Source of the DNA: Polynucleobacter sp.
GTDB lineage: Bacteria > Pseudomonadota > Gammaproteobacteria > Burkholderiales > Burkholderiaceae
Assembly: GCA_030696845.1 (NCBI GenBank)
Contig: JAUYRJ010000085.1
Location: forward strand, 1 to 40,873
Direction of reading: 5' to 3'
Length of the DNA stretch: 40,873 bases
The position numbers and the translations under genes are program-made. This document shows, piece by piece, positions 19,261 through 27,900 of this stretch (positions are counted from its first letter, which is position 1; each line of letters starts with the position of its first letter). Under the pieces are notes generated by a model. The model did no database searches, was not told where the DNA came from, and worked only from the letters and a program-made list of their open reading frames with translations.

Positions 19261-19287
19261 AAAAGCCGCTGAATAGCGGCTTTTTTT
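19261..19287 (+). terminator. intrinsic terminator of the lipoprotein gene
   Basis: GCCGCT / AGCGGC stem with loop GAAT followed by seven T. Four A precede the stem, so it may also help end bamC transcription from the other strand. Confidence 0.92.
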
Positions 19288-19317
19288 ACGTCTGGGCTTT
19301 CCAGCCCAAACCCGCCC

Positions 19318-20454
19318 TTATTTAATCAACTGCTCATCCAATAGGGTCAGTAATTTAAATCCGGCAGGGGTATTTTCTGGGGTGCCGTCATCGCTCTGAA
19401 CGTAAACCTGAGTGAGGGTTTCACTGCTGCGCTTGAGTACTACCCGATAGCGTTTTGCCTTCAGGCTCGAGTCGTCTTTGCTACTGAAGAGATTACTAAA
19501 GAACCCCTTAGTCTCGCCAACCTCTTTGGGATTTACGTAACGCACAAAGTAGATGCCTTTGGAGCGATCGCGATCTTCCACGGTGAAGTTGGAACGGTCA
19601 AGCGCCAAACCCACATCACGCCATGCGCGATCAAAGCTAGAGCTCATATCAATGCGGGCGGTGTTATTGCCTTCCTGCACAAACTTCGCCTTTGGAGTTT
19701 TAGGGGCTAAAGTAGCTGCCGCAACTTGCGCTTTGGCGGAATCTTGCGAGACGCCCAAGCGCTCCATTAAGCGCGCTAAAAAGACGGCCTCTAATTCAGG
19801 GTCATTGGGTCGCGGAGTCCAAATGGTTGAGATACAGGAACCCGTGCTATCGGATACGCACTTTTCGAGCGCGCCACGTTGCGTGATGTAGACCTCAGTA
19901 ACGCCAGGCGATGGAACTTCTAAACGCGTTTTGTACTTATCGCGCTCACCCGTATCGTAGAGTGAATCAATGAGCTTGCCCAAGGTCGAGCGAATAAAGT
20001 CTTGTGGAATTTTGGAGCGATTCTCAGCCCAATCGGTTTCCATAATGCCGGTAGAAGGCGAATCGACTACCAACAAGAATCCGTTCTCTTGCCAAAAATC
20101 TTTAATTAAAGGGTAGAGCTCTGGAGCAGGCTTATCGACAACCAACCAACGCTTCTCGCCATCACGCGCAATGCGCATCCCTGGAATACCGGTCAACACA
20201 TTTTGACGGGTTTGACCAATCTTTTTTACCGAGGCGTTGTACTCCGACATGGTCGCTGTACCGTCTTGGACAATATAGCGGCGGTCGGCTTGGGCTGTAA
20301 TTAAATCGGGAGGCAGAGTGAGATTGGGACCGCGAACAGCACCAGCGGCTTTGTAGTCCACCGTATCGTTTTTAGTAACCGATCCACATGCTAGCAAGCC
20401 ACATGCGGTGACGGCAATCGCCGCACGTCGGGAAAGCAGTGCTACGTTTTTCAT
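19318..20454 (-). CDS. bamC: outer membrane assembly lipoprotein BamC (NlpB/DapX)
   Basis: 378 residues. A signal peptide with lipobox GLLAC (Cys23) anchors it in the outer membrane, where it belongs to the BAM complex that inserts beta-barrel proteins. After the lipid anchor comes the extended N-terminal segment ([17 protein letters not shown]) that contacts BamD, then two helix-grip domains (about 95-210 and 250-375; [42 protein letters not shown] is the first, read as separate strands). It overlaps dapA by ATGA (20451-20454); the dapA-bamC pairing is conserved in proteobacteria, hence the old name DapX. Confidence 0.9.
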   Translation of the reverse strand: MKNVALLSRRAAIAVTACGLLACGSVTKNDTVDYKAAGAVRGPNLTLPPDLITAQADRRYIVQDGTATMSEYNASVKKIGQTRQNVLTGIPGMRIARDGEKRWLVVDKPAPELYPLIKDFWQENGFLLVVDSPSTGIMETDWAENRSKIPQDFIRSTLGKLIDSLYDTGERDKYKTRLEVPSPGVTEVYITQRGALEKCVSDSTGSCISTIWTPRPNDPELEAVFLARLMERLGVSQDSAKAQVAAATLAPKTPKAKFVQEGNNTARIDMSSSFDRAWRDVGLALDRSNFTVEDRDRSKGIYFVRYVNPKEVGETKGFFSNLFSSKDDSSLKAKRYRVVLKRSSETLTQVYVQSDDGTPENTPAGFKLLTLLDEQLIK

Positions 20455-21395
20455 AATAGTCCGGCTTGTTTTAATGCTTTTTTGAGAGGCTCGCGTAATG
20501 CAGGGCTCAGCGGCGTTAGTGGCAACCGAATGCCCGCCGTTACTTTACCCATCTCATGCAGAGCCCATTTCACAGGAATAGGATTTGCTTCTGTAAACAT
20601 CGCCTTATGCACGGCGAGCAACTGATACTGAATTGAACGCGCTTTAGCAACATTATCGGACATGGCAGCAACACACAATTCATGCATCAATCGGGGGGCA
20701 ATATTGGCCGTAACGGAAATATTTCCCTTACCGCCCATGAGCATTAAGAGAATGGCACTTAAGTCATCGCCCGAGAACACCGCAAAATCATCGTGCCCTG
20801 CTGCCTTCAGATCCGCCAACAAAAGACTGCCGCGCTCTAAATTACCGGTAGCATCTTTGATGCCCACGATACCGGGCACACCCGCTAAACGCACTGTTGT
20901 TTCGCCGGCCAAATCCGCAACCGTTCGTCCGGGTACGTTATATAAGATCACCGGTAAGTCGACTTTTTCAGCAATCGTTTTGAAGTGCTGGTACATGCCT
21001 TCTTGAGTAGGCTTGTTGTAATACGGCACCACCTGCAAACTCGCATCCGCCCCTACTTTTTTTGCAAATTCGGTTAACTCGATTGCCTCTAAAGTAGAGT
21101 TGCCGCCGGTGCCCGCAATCACGGGAATACGGCCATTAATATGATCCACGGTCACCCGAATTAATTCGCAGTGCTCCTCAACCGAAACGGTAGGTGATTC
21201 GCCGCTCGTTCCAACAATCACTATCCCATCCGTACCTTCGGCCACATGCCAATCCAGCAGTTTTTTAAGGGCGGGATAGTCCAAGCCTCCGTCTTCATGC
21301 ATCGGAGTGACGATAGCCACCATACTGCCCTGCATTAGCTTGGAATTTGGCTTTGCATTGCCGGTAAGATGGGATTGGGGGTGGATCGAGCTCAT
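20451..21395 (-). CDS. dapA: 4-hydroxy-tetrahydrodipicolinate synthase
   Basis: Condenses pyruvate with aspartate semialdehyde on the way to diaminopimelate and lysine. TIM-barrel aldolase with Schiff-base Lys180 (GIKDATGN), Tyr152 (ILYNVPGRT, with Arg157) and the GTSGES loop (Thr63, Ser64). The 314 residues include about 20 more at the N-terminus than usual: the core begins at [12 protein letters not shown], so translation might start at an inner Met. However, the first ATG (21395) overlaps the preceding stop by ATGA, which favours coupled translation from there. lysC at 6380 supplies the pathway upstream. Confidence 0.95.
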   Translation of the reverse strand: MSSIHPQSHLTGNAKPNSKLMQGSMVAIVTPMHEDGGLDYPALKKLLDWHVAEGTDGIVIVGTSGESPTVSVEEHCELIRVTVDHINGRIPVIAGTGGNSTLEAIELTEFAKKVGADASLQVVPYYNKPTQEGMYQHFKTIAEKVDLPVILYNVPGRTVADLAGETTVRLAGVPGIVGIKDATGNLERGSLLLADLKAAGHDDFAVFSGDDLSAILLMLMGGKGNISVTANIAPRLMHELCVAAMSDNVAKARSIQYQLLAVHKAMFTEANPIPVKWALHEMGKVTAGIRLPLTPLSPALREPLKKALKQAGLL

Positions 21396-21991
21396 CCTTT
21401 AAATTGTAACGGATGGCGCTCTTTCGGCTCACCCTTTACCGCGCATAAACGCTGAATCATTGCCGGCTTTGGCTGAGGCTGGTAAAGGTCCTCGTACGCA
21501 AGGACAGTTAAGTCATGACGCAGCGCAAAATTCAGCAATTCCCCTTTTTGCAGCAGGAAATCCGGATTGCTAGGCTTGCCAATCTCAGCATTGCCATGTG
21601 CAAAGGTTTCGTAGAGCAAAATCCCCCCTTCTGCGAGTAAAGCGGGCAATGCATCCAAATAGGGTCGGTACAGGTAGTTCGTCACAACAATCGCATCCAC
21701 TAAACCGAGTCGATCCGGCAAAAGCGGCCAATTAACCCCCTCCAGATCCTGCTCGTGGGTGGTGATCGGTAAATTGCCGGCTGCGCCCTTCAGCAAACCC
21801 AATGCCTCAGCATCCCGATCAATCGCTAGAACGGTAAACCCCTGCTGGGCCAAAAAGAGGCTATGGCGACCCGATCCTGCTGCGATATCCAGGACGGCTC
21901 CACCTGTTTTGATCCATGGAGCAAAACGAACCACCCAAGGGGATGGGTTCGCGATTGCCTGATGGGCATTCAAACCCGCAGCCTCAGTCAT
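21392..21991 (-). CDS. class I SAM-dependent methyltransferase (TehB-like)
   Basis: 199 residues with Rossmann motif [23 protein letters not shown] (split [15 protein letters not shown] / LFLAQQG), acidic end of strand 2 in VLAIDRD, motif [33 protein letters not shown] (around 105-135) and a C-terminal strand pair. It resembles the TehB/UbiE-like small-molecule methyltransferases. The substrate is not readable from sequence. It overlaps dapA by four bases (ATGA) and follows trpS by five, so it is embedded in the operon. Confidence 0.82.
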   Translation of the reverse strand: MTEAAGLNAHQAIANPSPWVVRFAPWIKTGGAVLDIAAGSGRHSLFLAQQGFTVLAIDRDAEALGLLKGAAGNLPITTHEQDLEGVNWPLLPDRLGLVDAIVVTNYLYRPYLDALPALLAEGGILLYETFAHGNAEIGKPSNPDFLLQKGELLNFALRHDLTVLAYEDLYQPQPKPAMIQRLCAVKGEPKERHPLQFKG

Positions 21992-21996
21992 GCGGC

Positions 21997-23199
21997 CTAA
22001 TCATAAGCGAGGCCCATCGCCTCTCGCACATCGCGCATGGTTTCTTGGGCGACTTTACGCGCCTTATCGCTGCCATCGGCAATGATTGATCGCAATAAGC
22101 TAGGATCATCCAGGTATTTTTGAGCGCGCTCAAACATCGGCTGCTGCTCGCGCAAGATGCTATCAATAACGGGTTGCTTACACTCAAGGCAGCCAATGCC
22201 AGCTGATTTACAACCTTTTTCGGCCCACTCCTGCGTTGCTTGATCAGAGTAGACCAAATGCAATTGCCAAAGGGGGCAACGTGCGGGGTCGCCCGCATCG
22301 GTTCTGCGCACCCGCGCTGGATCGGTTGGCATTGTCTTAATCGACTTCTCCACCACTGCTGGCTCTTCCCGAATACCGATCGTGTTGCCGTAAGACTTAG
22401 ACATCTTTTGCCCATCTAAACCCGGCATCCGCGATGCCTTAGTTAACAGCGCCTGAGGTTCTGGCAGGATGATCTTGCGAGAGCCCTCTAAAAAACCAAA
22501 GAGGCGCTCACGGTCAGCCATGGATAAGCTTTGCGCTTCTTGAAGCAGGGCCTTCGCCTCCTCAATCGCCTCATCGTCGCCGCGCTCTTGATAGGCAATG
22601 CGGTACTCCGTATACATTTTGGCGCGCTTGCTGCCCAGCTTTTTGACTGCCTCAAGGGCCTTTTCTTCAAAGCCCGGTTCGCGGCCATACAAATAATTAA
22701 AGCGACGCGCCACTTCCCGCGTCATTTCCACATGCGGAACTTGGTCTTCACCCACCGGCACATGCTGCGCACGGTAAATCAAGATGTCCGCCGCTTGCAA
22801 TAGCGGGTAGCCTAAAAAGCCATAAGTCTGCAAGTCTTTCTCTTTCAGCTTCTCAATCTGGTCTTTATAGGTAGGAACACGCTCAAGCCAGCCCAAAGGA
22901 GTGCCCATCGATAACAATAAAAAGAGTTCGGCATGCTCCGGCACCCGGCTTTGAATGAATAAAGTAGCCTGATTAGGATCAACGCCCGCAGCCAACCAAT
23001 CAATCACCATCTCCCATACGGAAGGCTCAATCACATCGGGGGTTTCGTAATGGGTTGTCAGCGCATGCCAATCGGCCACAAAGAAAAAACAGGGGTACTC
23101 GGATTGCAACTGGACCCAATTTTTTAAAACGCCATGGTAATGACCTAGGTGCAAGTGACCAGTTGGTCTCATTCCGGAAAGTACGCGCTCAGCAAACAT
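21997..23199 (-). CDS. trpS: tryptophan--tRNA ligase (long form with a four-Cys motif)
   Basis: Class Ic synthetase charging tRNA-Trp. 400 residues against about 330-340 for E. coli or Bacillus. Seen: GMRPTGHLHLGHYHG (HIGH-type HLGH at 17-20) and GQKMSKSYGN (KMSKS at 265-269). Two extra features: a polar helical insertion at about 180-245 between the Rossmann core and KMSKS, and four cysteines Cys308, Cys330, Cys337 and Cys340 spaced C-x21-C-x6-C-x2-C. That pattern is one residue off the [4Fe-4S] motif described for Thermotoga maritima TrpRS. The start ATG at 23199 has GAGG upstream. Confidence 0.95.
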   Translation of the reverse strand: MFAERVLSGMRPTGHLHLGHYHGVLKNWVQLQSEYPCFFFVADWHALTTHYETPDVIEPSVWEMVIDWLAAGVDPNQATLFIQSRVPEHAELFLLLSMGTPLGWLERVPTYKDQIEKLKEKDLQTYGFLGYPLLQAADILIYRAQHVPVGEDQVPHVEMTREVARRFNYLYGREPGFEEKALEAVKKLGSKRAKMYTEYRIAYQERGDDEAIEEAKALLQEAQSLSMADRERLFGFLEGSRKIILPEPQALLTKASRMPGLDGQKMSKSYGNTIGIREEPAVVEKSIKTMPTDPARVRRTDAGDPARCPLWQLHLVYSDQATQEWAEKGCKSAGIGCLECKQPVIDSILREQQPMFERAQKYLDDPSLLRSIIADGSDKARKVAQETMRDVREAMGLAYD

Positions 23200-23245
23200 C
23201 GTGGTTAGGCCTCATGGGGGCATTCAATAAAAGAAAAGAGTAAGT

Positions 23246-24094
23246 CTAGTGGAATACGGACCAGACGGGGGTAAGGTGATCGGGGAGGTGTGGCAATTTA
23301 CCCAAATCAATATAGCTCTCGCGAGGATCATGAAAATCGGACCCGCGTGATGCCATAAAGCCATAATGCTCCGCCGCCTTACTGTATGTTTGGTATTGAG
23401 CGGGACTATGGCTACCAGTAACCACCTCAATAGCAAGACCTCCCAGGTCTTTAAAATGCTTAAACAGTTCATCGAGTTGCATCGCCGATAACTTATAGCG
23501 GCCCGGATGCGCGATCACGGCAACGCCTCCTGCCGATTTAATCCAAGTCACCGCCTCATCTAAACTGGCCCACTGATGGGGAACATAGCCCGGCTTGTGT
23601 TCGATCAAGTAACTCTTAAACACCTGTTCAGTATCGCGGCAAACGCCCTGCTCAACCAAAAAGCGCGCAAAGTGGGTACGCGAAATGAGTTCGGGATTAC
23701 CGGCATAGTGCAGCGCACCTTCAAAGCTGCCCGCAATGCCTGCTTGCGTTAATTGATCGGCCATCATTTTGGCGCGAAGTTGACGCCCCTCGCGCGTGCG
23801 GCGCAAACCTTCCAAGATGCCGATGTGAGCCGCATCGATTCCAAGACCCACGATATGAATGGTATGACCCATCCAGGTGACTGAGATTTCCACGCCAGAG
23901 AGGTAATCCATACCCAAATCGCTCGCGGCTTGTTTTGCCCTAGCCTGCCCACCCAATTCATCATGGTCGGTCAGGGCCCACAGGTGCACGCCATTTTCAA
24001 AAGCACGCAATGCAAGCGTTTCAGGTGTTAGGGTGCCATCCGAGACAACGGAATGGCAATGCAAATCGGCGTTCAGCACAAAAGGGGTAGACAT
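23246..24094 (-). CDS. PHP-domain phosphoesterase (RnmM/YciV-like 3',5'-nucleotide bisphosphatase)
   Basis: 282 residues. PHP motifs: NADLHCHSVVSDGTLTPE (His-x-His and Asp), LWALTDHDELGG, an IHIVGLGI strand, IAHPGRY and GSDFHDPRE near the C-terminus, giving the trinuclear metal site. The family hydrolyses the 3'-phosphate of pAp-type nucleotides and acts as a 5'-3' exonuclease on short RNAs (E. coli RnmM). It lies between trpS (46-base gap) and zapE (9-base gap). Confidence 0.88.
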   Translation of the reverse strand: MSTPFVLNADLHCHSVVSDGTLTPETLALRAFENGVHLWALTDHDELGGQARAKQAASDLGMDYLSGVEISVTWMGHTIHIVGLGIDAAHIGILEGLRRTREGRQLRAKMMADQLTQAGIAGSFEGALHYAGNPELISRTHFARFLVEQGVCRDTEQVFKSYLIEHKPGYVPHQWASLDEAVTWIKSAGGVAVIAHPGRYKLSAMQLDELFKHFKDLGGLAIEVVTGSHSPAQYQTYSKAAEHYGFMASRGSDFHDPRESYIDLGKLPHLPDHLTPVWSVFH

Positions 24095-24103
24095 GCCCTT
24101 ATT

Positions 24104-25207
24104 TTAGGTCAAGCCCGCATGAACCACACGTCGAGGCGCATCCAAATAGACGCGAGACTGCATTTCAACGAGGCGGGAGACGGTTCTAGAGAACTCCCCC
24201 ACAATCTGACCTTCGGTATAAAGCTGGTCGGCAGGGAGCTCAGCCGACATAATCAGCTTGATTTTATGGTCGTACAAGACGTCAATCAGCCAAATAAAGC
24301 GTCGCGCCTCATTGGTCATTCTAGGCGGCATATAAGGTACGCCCGATAAAAATACCGTATGAAATTGGTTGGCGATCTCTAAATAATCGTTTTGAGAACG
24401 AGGCCCCATACAAAGAGTTTTGAAATCAAACCAAACGACCCCGCCCGCGCGGTGCATCGGCCGAATTTCCCGAGATTCGATTTTGAGTACTGGATTTTTT
24501 TCTTCCGGCTCTTTGCCCACCACCGAACGAAAGGTTTGCATCATCATCACATCATTGACGGATGTGAGCGGCTGAAAATAGGCCTGTACTTGCGCCATTT
24601 GCATCTGGCGATAATCATTGCCTGCATCGACATTCAAAATATCCAGCTTGCTTTCCAATAACGTAATCGCAGGTAACAAACGGTCCCGATGTAGGCCGTT
24701 AGGATACAGTTGATCCGGTCTGTAATTGGATGTCATGATGAACTGCACACGATCCTCAAATAGCGCTGTCAGCAAGCGATACAAGATCATTGCATCGGCA
24801 ATATCATTAATATGAAATTCATCAAAACAAATTAAGCGATAACGCTGAGCAATGCGCTTGGATAATTCATCCAATGGGTCGGCCAGCCCAGAGAGTTCGT
24901 GCAATTCACGATGCACTTCGCGCATGAACTCATGAAAATGAATTCGTATTTTCTTTTCGAGTGGGGATGCCGCATAAAAGCAGTCCATTAAAAATGATTT
25001 GCCACGGCCAACACCGCCCCAAAGGTAAACACCTCTAGGGAGTGCTGGATGGAATAACTTTTTGGCAAGGGCGTTGCTACGTTTCTCCTTGTAAGCAACC
25101 CATTCATCCTCACAGCGCTGCAAGCGCTCAATGGCTCGTTCCTGCGCGGGATCCGATTGATACCCGCGCGACTCCAGTTCTTTGCGGTAAAACTCGAGCG
25201 CGCTCAA
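24104..25207 (-). CDS. zapE: cell division ATPase ZapE (AFG1-like)
   Basis: 367-residue P-loop ATPase of the AFG1/LACE1 family; ZapE destabilises FtsZ polymers and is needed for division under low oxygen or high temperature in E. coli. Seen: YLWGGVGRGKSFLMD with Walker A at 64-71, LICFDEFHIND with Walker B (128-130), and FIMTSNYRPDQLYPNGLHRDRLLPAI with the sensor Asn and the Arg. One base separates it from lpdA. Link to division in this organism is inferred from family. Confidence 0.93.
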   Translation of the reverse strand: MSALEFYRKELESRGYQSDPAQERAIERLQRCEDEWVAYKEKRSNALAKKLFHPALPRGVYLWGGVGRGKSFLMDCFYAASPLEKKIRIHFHEFMREVHRELHELSGLADPLDELSKRIAQRYRLICFDEFHINDIADAMILYRLLTALFEDRVQFIMTSNYRPDQLYPNGLHRDRLLPAITLLESKLDILNVDAGNDYRQMQMAQVQAYFQPLTSVNDVMMMQTFRSVVGKEPEEKNPVLKIESREIRPMHRAGGVVWFDFKTLCMGPRSQNDYLEIANQFHTVFLSGVPYMPPRMTNEARRFIWLIDVLYDHKIKLIMSAELPADQLYTEGQIVGEFSRTVSRLVEMQSRVYLDAPRRVVHAGLT

Positions 25208-25208
25208 A

Positions 25209-26645
25209 TTACATATTTAATGCGCGTTGATCCGTTGCCAGCGCCGCCTCACGCATCACCTCCGATAAACTCGGATGGGGATGGCAAATACGGGCAATGT
25301 CTTCTGCCGCCGCTTTAAACTCCATTGCCACTGCTGCTTCCGCAATGAGATCAGACGCATTCGGACCAATAATATGAACACCTAAGATCTCATCGGTTTT
25401 CGCATCAGCCAAGAACTTCACAAAACCGTCGGCGCGATCCATCCCTAATGCGCGGCCATTGGCGGCAAATGGAAACTGGCCTGCTTTATAGGCAATGCCG
25501 GCCTCTTTAAGCTGTTGCTCTGTTTTGCCAACCCACGCAATTTCTGGATCGGTATAGATCACCCATGGAATGCAGTTGTAATCGATATGCGGTTTTTGAC
25601 CCGCAATGATTTCAGCCACCAAGACACCCTCGTCCTCTGCTTTATGAGCCAGCATCGGACCGCGCACCACATCTCCAACGGCAAATACGCCAGGCGCTGC
25701 GGTGGCGCAAGTATGGTCATCGACCGGAATAAAGCCGCGCTCATCCACTTTCAGACCGATTGATTCCAAATTGAGCTTGTCGGTATTAGGCACGCGCCCC
25801 ACCGAAACAATGAGTCGGTCGCACTCTAGCGTTTGCGGCTTTCCCTCGGCATCGTGATACTGAACTACCACGCCCTTTTTGTCCGCCTTCACTTCGCCAA
25901 TCTTGACACCGGTATTAATCTTCAGACCCTGTTTGATAAAAATCTTTTGCGCTTCTTTTGCTATGCCTTGGTCACATGCACCCAAAAAGGATGGCAAGGC
26001 CTCGAGCACGGTAACCTCCGAACCAACGCGCCGCCAAACCGAACCCAGCTCTAAACCAATCACTCCCGCGCCGATAACGCCCAAACGCTTGGGTATCGAA
26101 TTGAACTTCAGACCGCCAATGTTGTCGCAAATCAGCACATTGTCCACCGGGATATTGGGCAAATGGCGCGCTTTAGAACCGGTGGCAATAATGACATGCT
26201 TAGCCGACACTGTTCCAGCATCCTTACCATCAATCTGAATTTGATATCCATCAGCGCCCTTGCCGACAAACGAAGCATGGCCTTTTAATGTCGTGATTTT
26301 ATTTTTACGGAATAGAAACTGAATACCCGCCGTCATCTTGGTGACGATCGCATCCTTACGGGCTAGCATCTTGTTCGAATCCAGCTTTACCGATCCAACC
26401 GTAATGCCATGGCTATCGAGATGGTGGCTGACTTTTTCGTACTCCTCCGAAGACGCCAACAAGGCTTTCGATGGAATACAGCCGACATTTAAACAGGTGC
26501 CGCCCAAGCGAGGCTCACCCTTAGGATCGTCGTAGGCGTTCGATTCTGCGCAAGCAACCTTGAAGCCCAATTGCGCCGCACGAATGGCGGCGATGTAACC
26601 CCCTGGACCCGCGCCGATGACGAGTACATCAAATACTTGGCTCAT
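25209..26645 (-). CDS. lpdA: dihydrolipoyl dehydrogenase (E3)
   Basis: FAD flavoprotein reoxidising dihydrolipoamide with NAD+ for the 2-oxoglutarate dehydrogenase complex. 478 residues. Seen: FAD motif VIGAGPGGYIAAIRAAQLG, redox disulfide in GGTCLNVGCIPSK (Cys51, Cys56), second dinucleotide motif GVIGAGVIGLELGSVWRRVG, and the dimer-interface base CHPHPSLSEV (His457, Glu462). There is no lipoyl domain of its own. Position directly after odhB shows it is the dedicated E3; whether pyruvate dehydrogenase shares it cannot be judged here. Confidence 0.96.
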   Translation of the reverse strand: MSQVFDVLVIGAGPGGYIAAIRAAQLGFKVACAESNAYDDPKGEPRLGGTCLNVGCIPSKALLASSEEYEKVSHHLDSHGITVGSVKLDSNKMLARKDAIVTKMTAGIQFLFRKNKITTLKGHASFVGKGADGYQIQIDGKDAGTVSAKHVIIATGSKARHLPNIPVDNVLICDNIGGLKFNSIPKRLGVIGAGVIGLELGSVWRRVGSEVTVLEALPSFLGACDQGIAKEAQKIFIKQGLKINTGVKIGEVKADKKGVVVQYHDAEGKPQTLECDRLIVSVGRVPNTDKLNLESIGLKVDERGFIPVDDHTCATAAPGVFAVGDVVRGPMLAHKAEDEGVLVAEIIAGQKPHIDYNCIPWVIYTDPEIAWVGKTEQQLKEAGIAYKAGQFPFAANGRALGMDRADGFVKFLADAKTDEILGVHIIGPNASDLIAEAAVAMEFKAAAEDIARICHPHPSLSEVMREAALATDQRALNM

Positions 26646-26656
26646 GTGCGCGCTCC

Positions 26657-27859
26657 TTATAGGTCAAGCAGGAGACGTGAAGGATCTTCTAAGGCTTCCT
26701 TCATGGCAACTAAACCAAGCACCGCTTCGCGACCGTCAATAATGCGATGATCGTAGGACAATGCCAAATAATTAATGGGGCGGATTACGATCTGACCGTC
26801 TTCCACAACCGCACGCTCTTTTGTGGCGTGAATACCCAAAATCGCGGATTGCGGTGGATTAATAATCGGGGTGGAGAGCATGGAACCAAATACACCGCCG
26901 TTTGAAATCGAGAAGGTGCCGCCGGTCAATTCTTCAATGGAGAGTTTGCCATCACGCGCTTTGGCGCCATATTCGGCAATTTTCTTTTCAATATCGGCGA
27001 GATTCATTTGATCCACATCGCGCAGAATCGGCACCACCAAACCGCGAGGCGAGCTCACCGCAATACCAATATCAAAGTAGCCGTGATACACAATGTCGTT
27101 CCCATCCACCGAAGCGTTTAGTAGCGGGAACTTTTTGAGCGCATGCGTGGCGGCCTTCACAAAGAATGACATAAAGCCCAATTTCACGCCGTGGGTCTTT
27201 TCAAATACGTCCTTGTACTTATTGCGCATCGCAATCACAGGCCCCATATTGACCTCGTTAAAGGTGGTCAAGATGGCGTTATTCGCCTGAGACTCGAGTA
27301 AACGCTCCGCAATTCGGGCGCGCAAACGGCTCATTGGAACGCGCTCTTCAGGGCGATCGCCCATCGGCACAGAAACCGCTGGCAATGCAGGTGAAGCGGA
27401 TTTCGCAGGCTTTGCACCGCCCGCAACCGCTCCAATCACATCACCCTTGGTAATACGGCCATCACGACCCGTACCTGCCACTTGCGCTGCACTTAAATTA
27501 TTTTCTGCCATCATTTTTGCGGCAGATGGGGCGGCAGATGCGCCCGCCATCGGAGCTGCAGCTGGCTTTGCGGCACTTGCCACCGCAATCGCTGGAGCAG
27601 AAGTGGCTGACGCAGTCGCAGTGCTATCAATTTTGGCGATGACTTGATCGGCAACAACGGTGCCGCCATCAGCAACGACGATATCGACCAGCACCCCTGC
27701 GGATGGCGAAGGCACCTCGAGCACGACTTTATCGGTCTCAATCTCAATCAAAATTTCATCCTGACCTACTGCTTCGCCTACTTTTTTCTTCCACTGCAAT
27801 AAGGTTGCTTCAGCAACGGACTCGGACAACTGGGGAACTTTAACTTCAAAAATAGCCAT
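26657..27859 (-). CDS. odhB: 2-oxoglutarate dehydrogenase E2, dihydrolipoyl succinyltransferase
   Basis: 400-residue core of the complex, passing succinyl groups from lipoamide to CoA. Domains in order: one lipoyl domain (1-78) with Lys44 in [13 protein letters not shown]; an Ala/Pro linker (about 80-108); the peripheral-subunit-binding domain (about 110-147, [18 protein letters not shown]...); a second Ala-rich linker; and the catalytic domain (about 170-400) ending in [14 protein letters not shown] with His371 and Asp375. It begins 41 bases after the odhA stop. Also called sucB. Confidence 0.96.
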   Translation of the reverse strand: MAIFEVKVPQLSESVAEATLLQWKKKVGEAVGQDEILIEIETDKVVLEVPSPSAGVLVDIVVADGGTVVADQVIAKIDSTATASATSAPAIAVASAAKPAAAPMAGASAAPSAAKMMAENNLSAAQVAGTGRDGRITKGDVIGAVAGGAKPAKSASPALPAVSVPMGDRPEERVPMSRLRARIAERLLESQANNAILTTFNEVNMGPVIAMRNKYKDVFEKTHGVKLGFMSFFVKAATHALKKFPLLNASVDGNDIVYHGYFDIGIAVSSPRGLVVPILRDVDQMNLADIEKKIAEYGAKARDGKLSIEELTGGTFSISNGGVFGSMLSTPIINPPQSAILGIHATKERAVVEDGQIVIRPINYLALSYDHRIIDGREAVLGLVAMKEALEDPSRLLLDL

Positions 27860-27900
27860 GATTCTTCCTGGTGAATGTGTTGTATTGGATTTGCGGCACC

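Noticed and set aside
19053..19325. 90-codon leucine-rich frame overlapping the lipoprotein gene
   Set aside because: It arises from reading the Ala/Pro repeat codons in another frame (CTG/CTC runs) and crosses the terminator.
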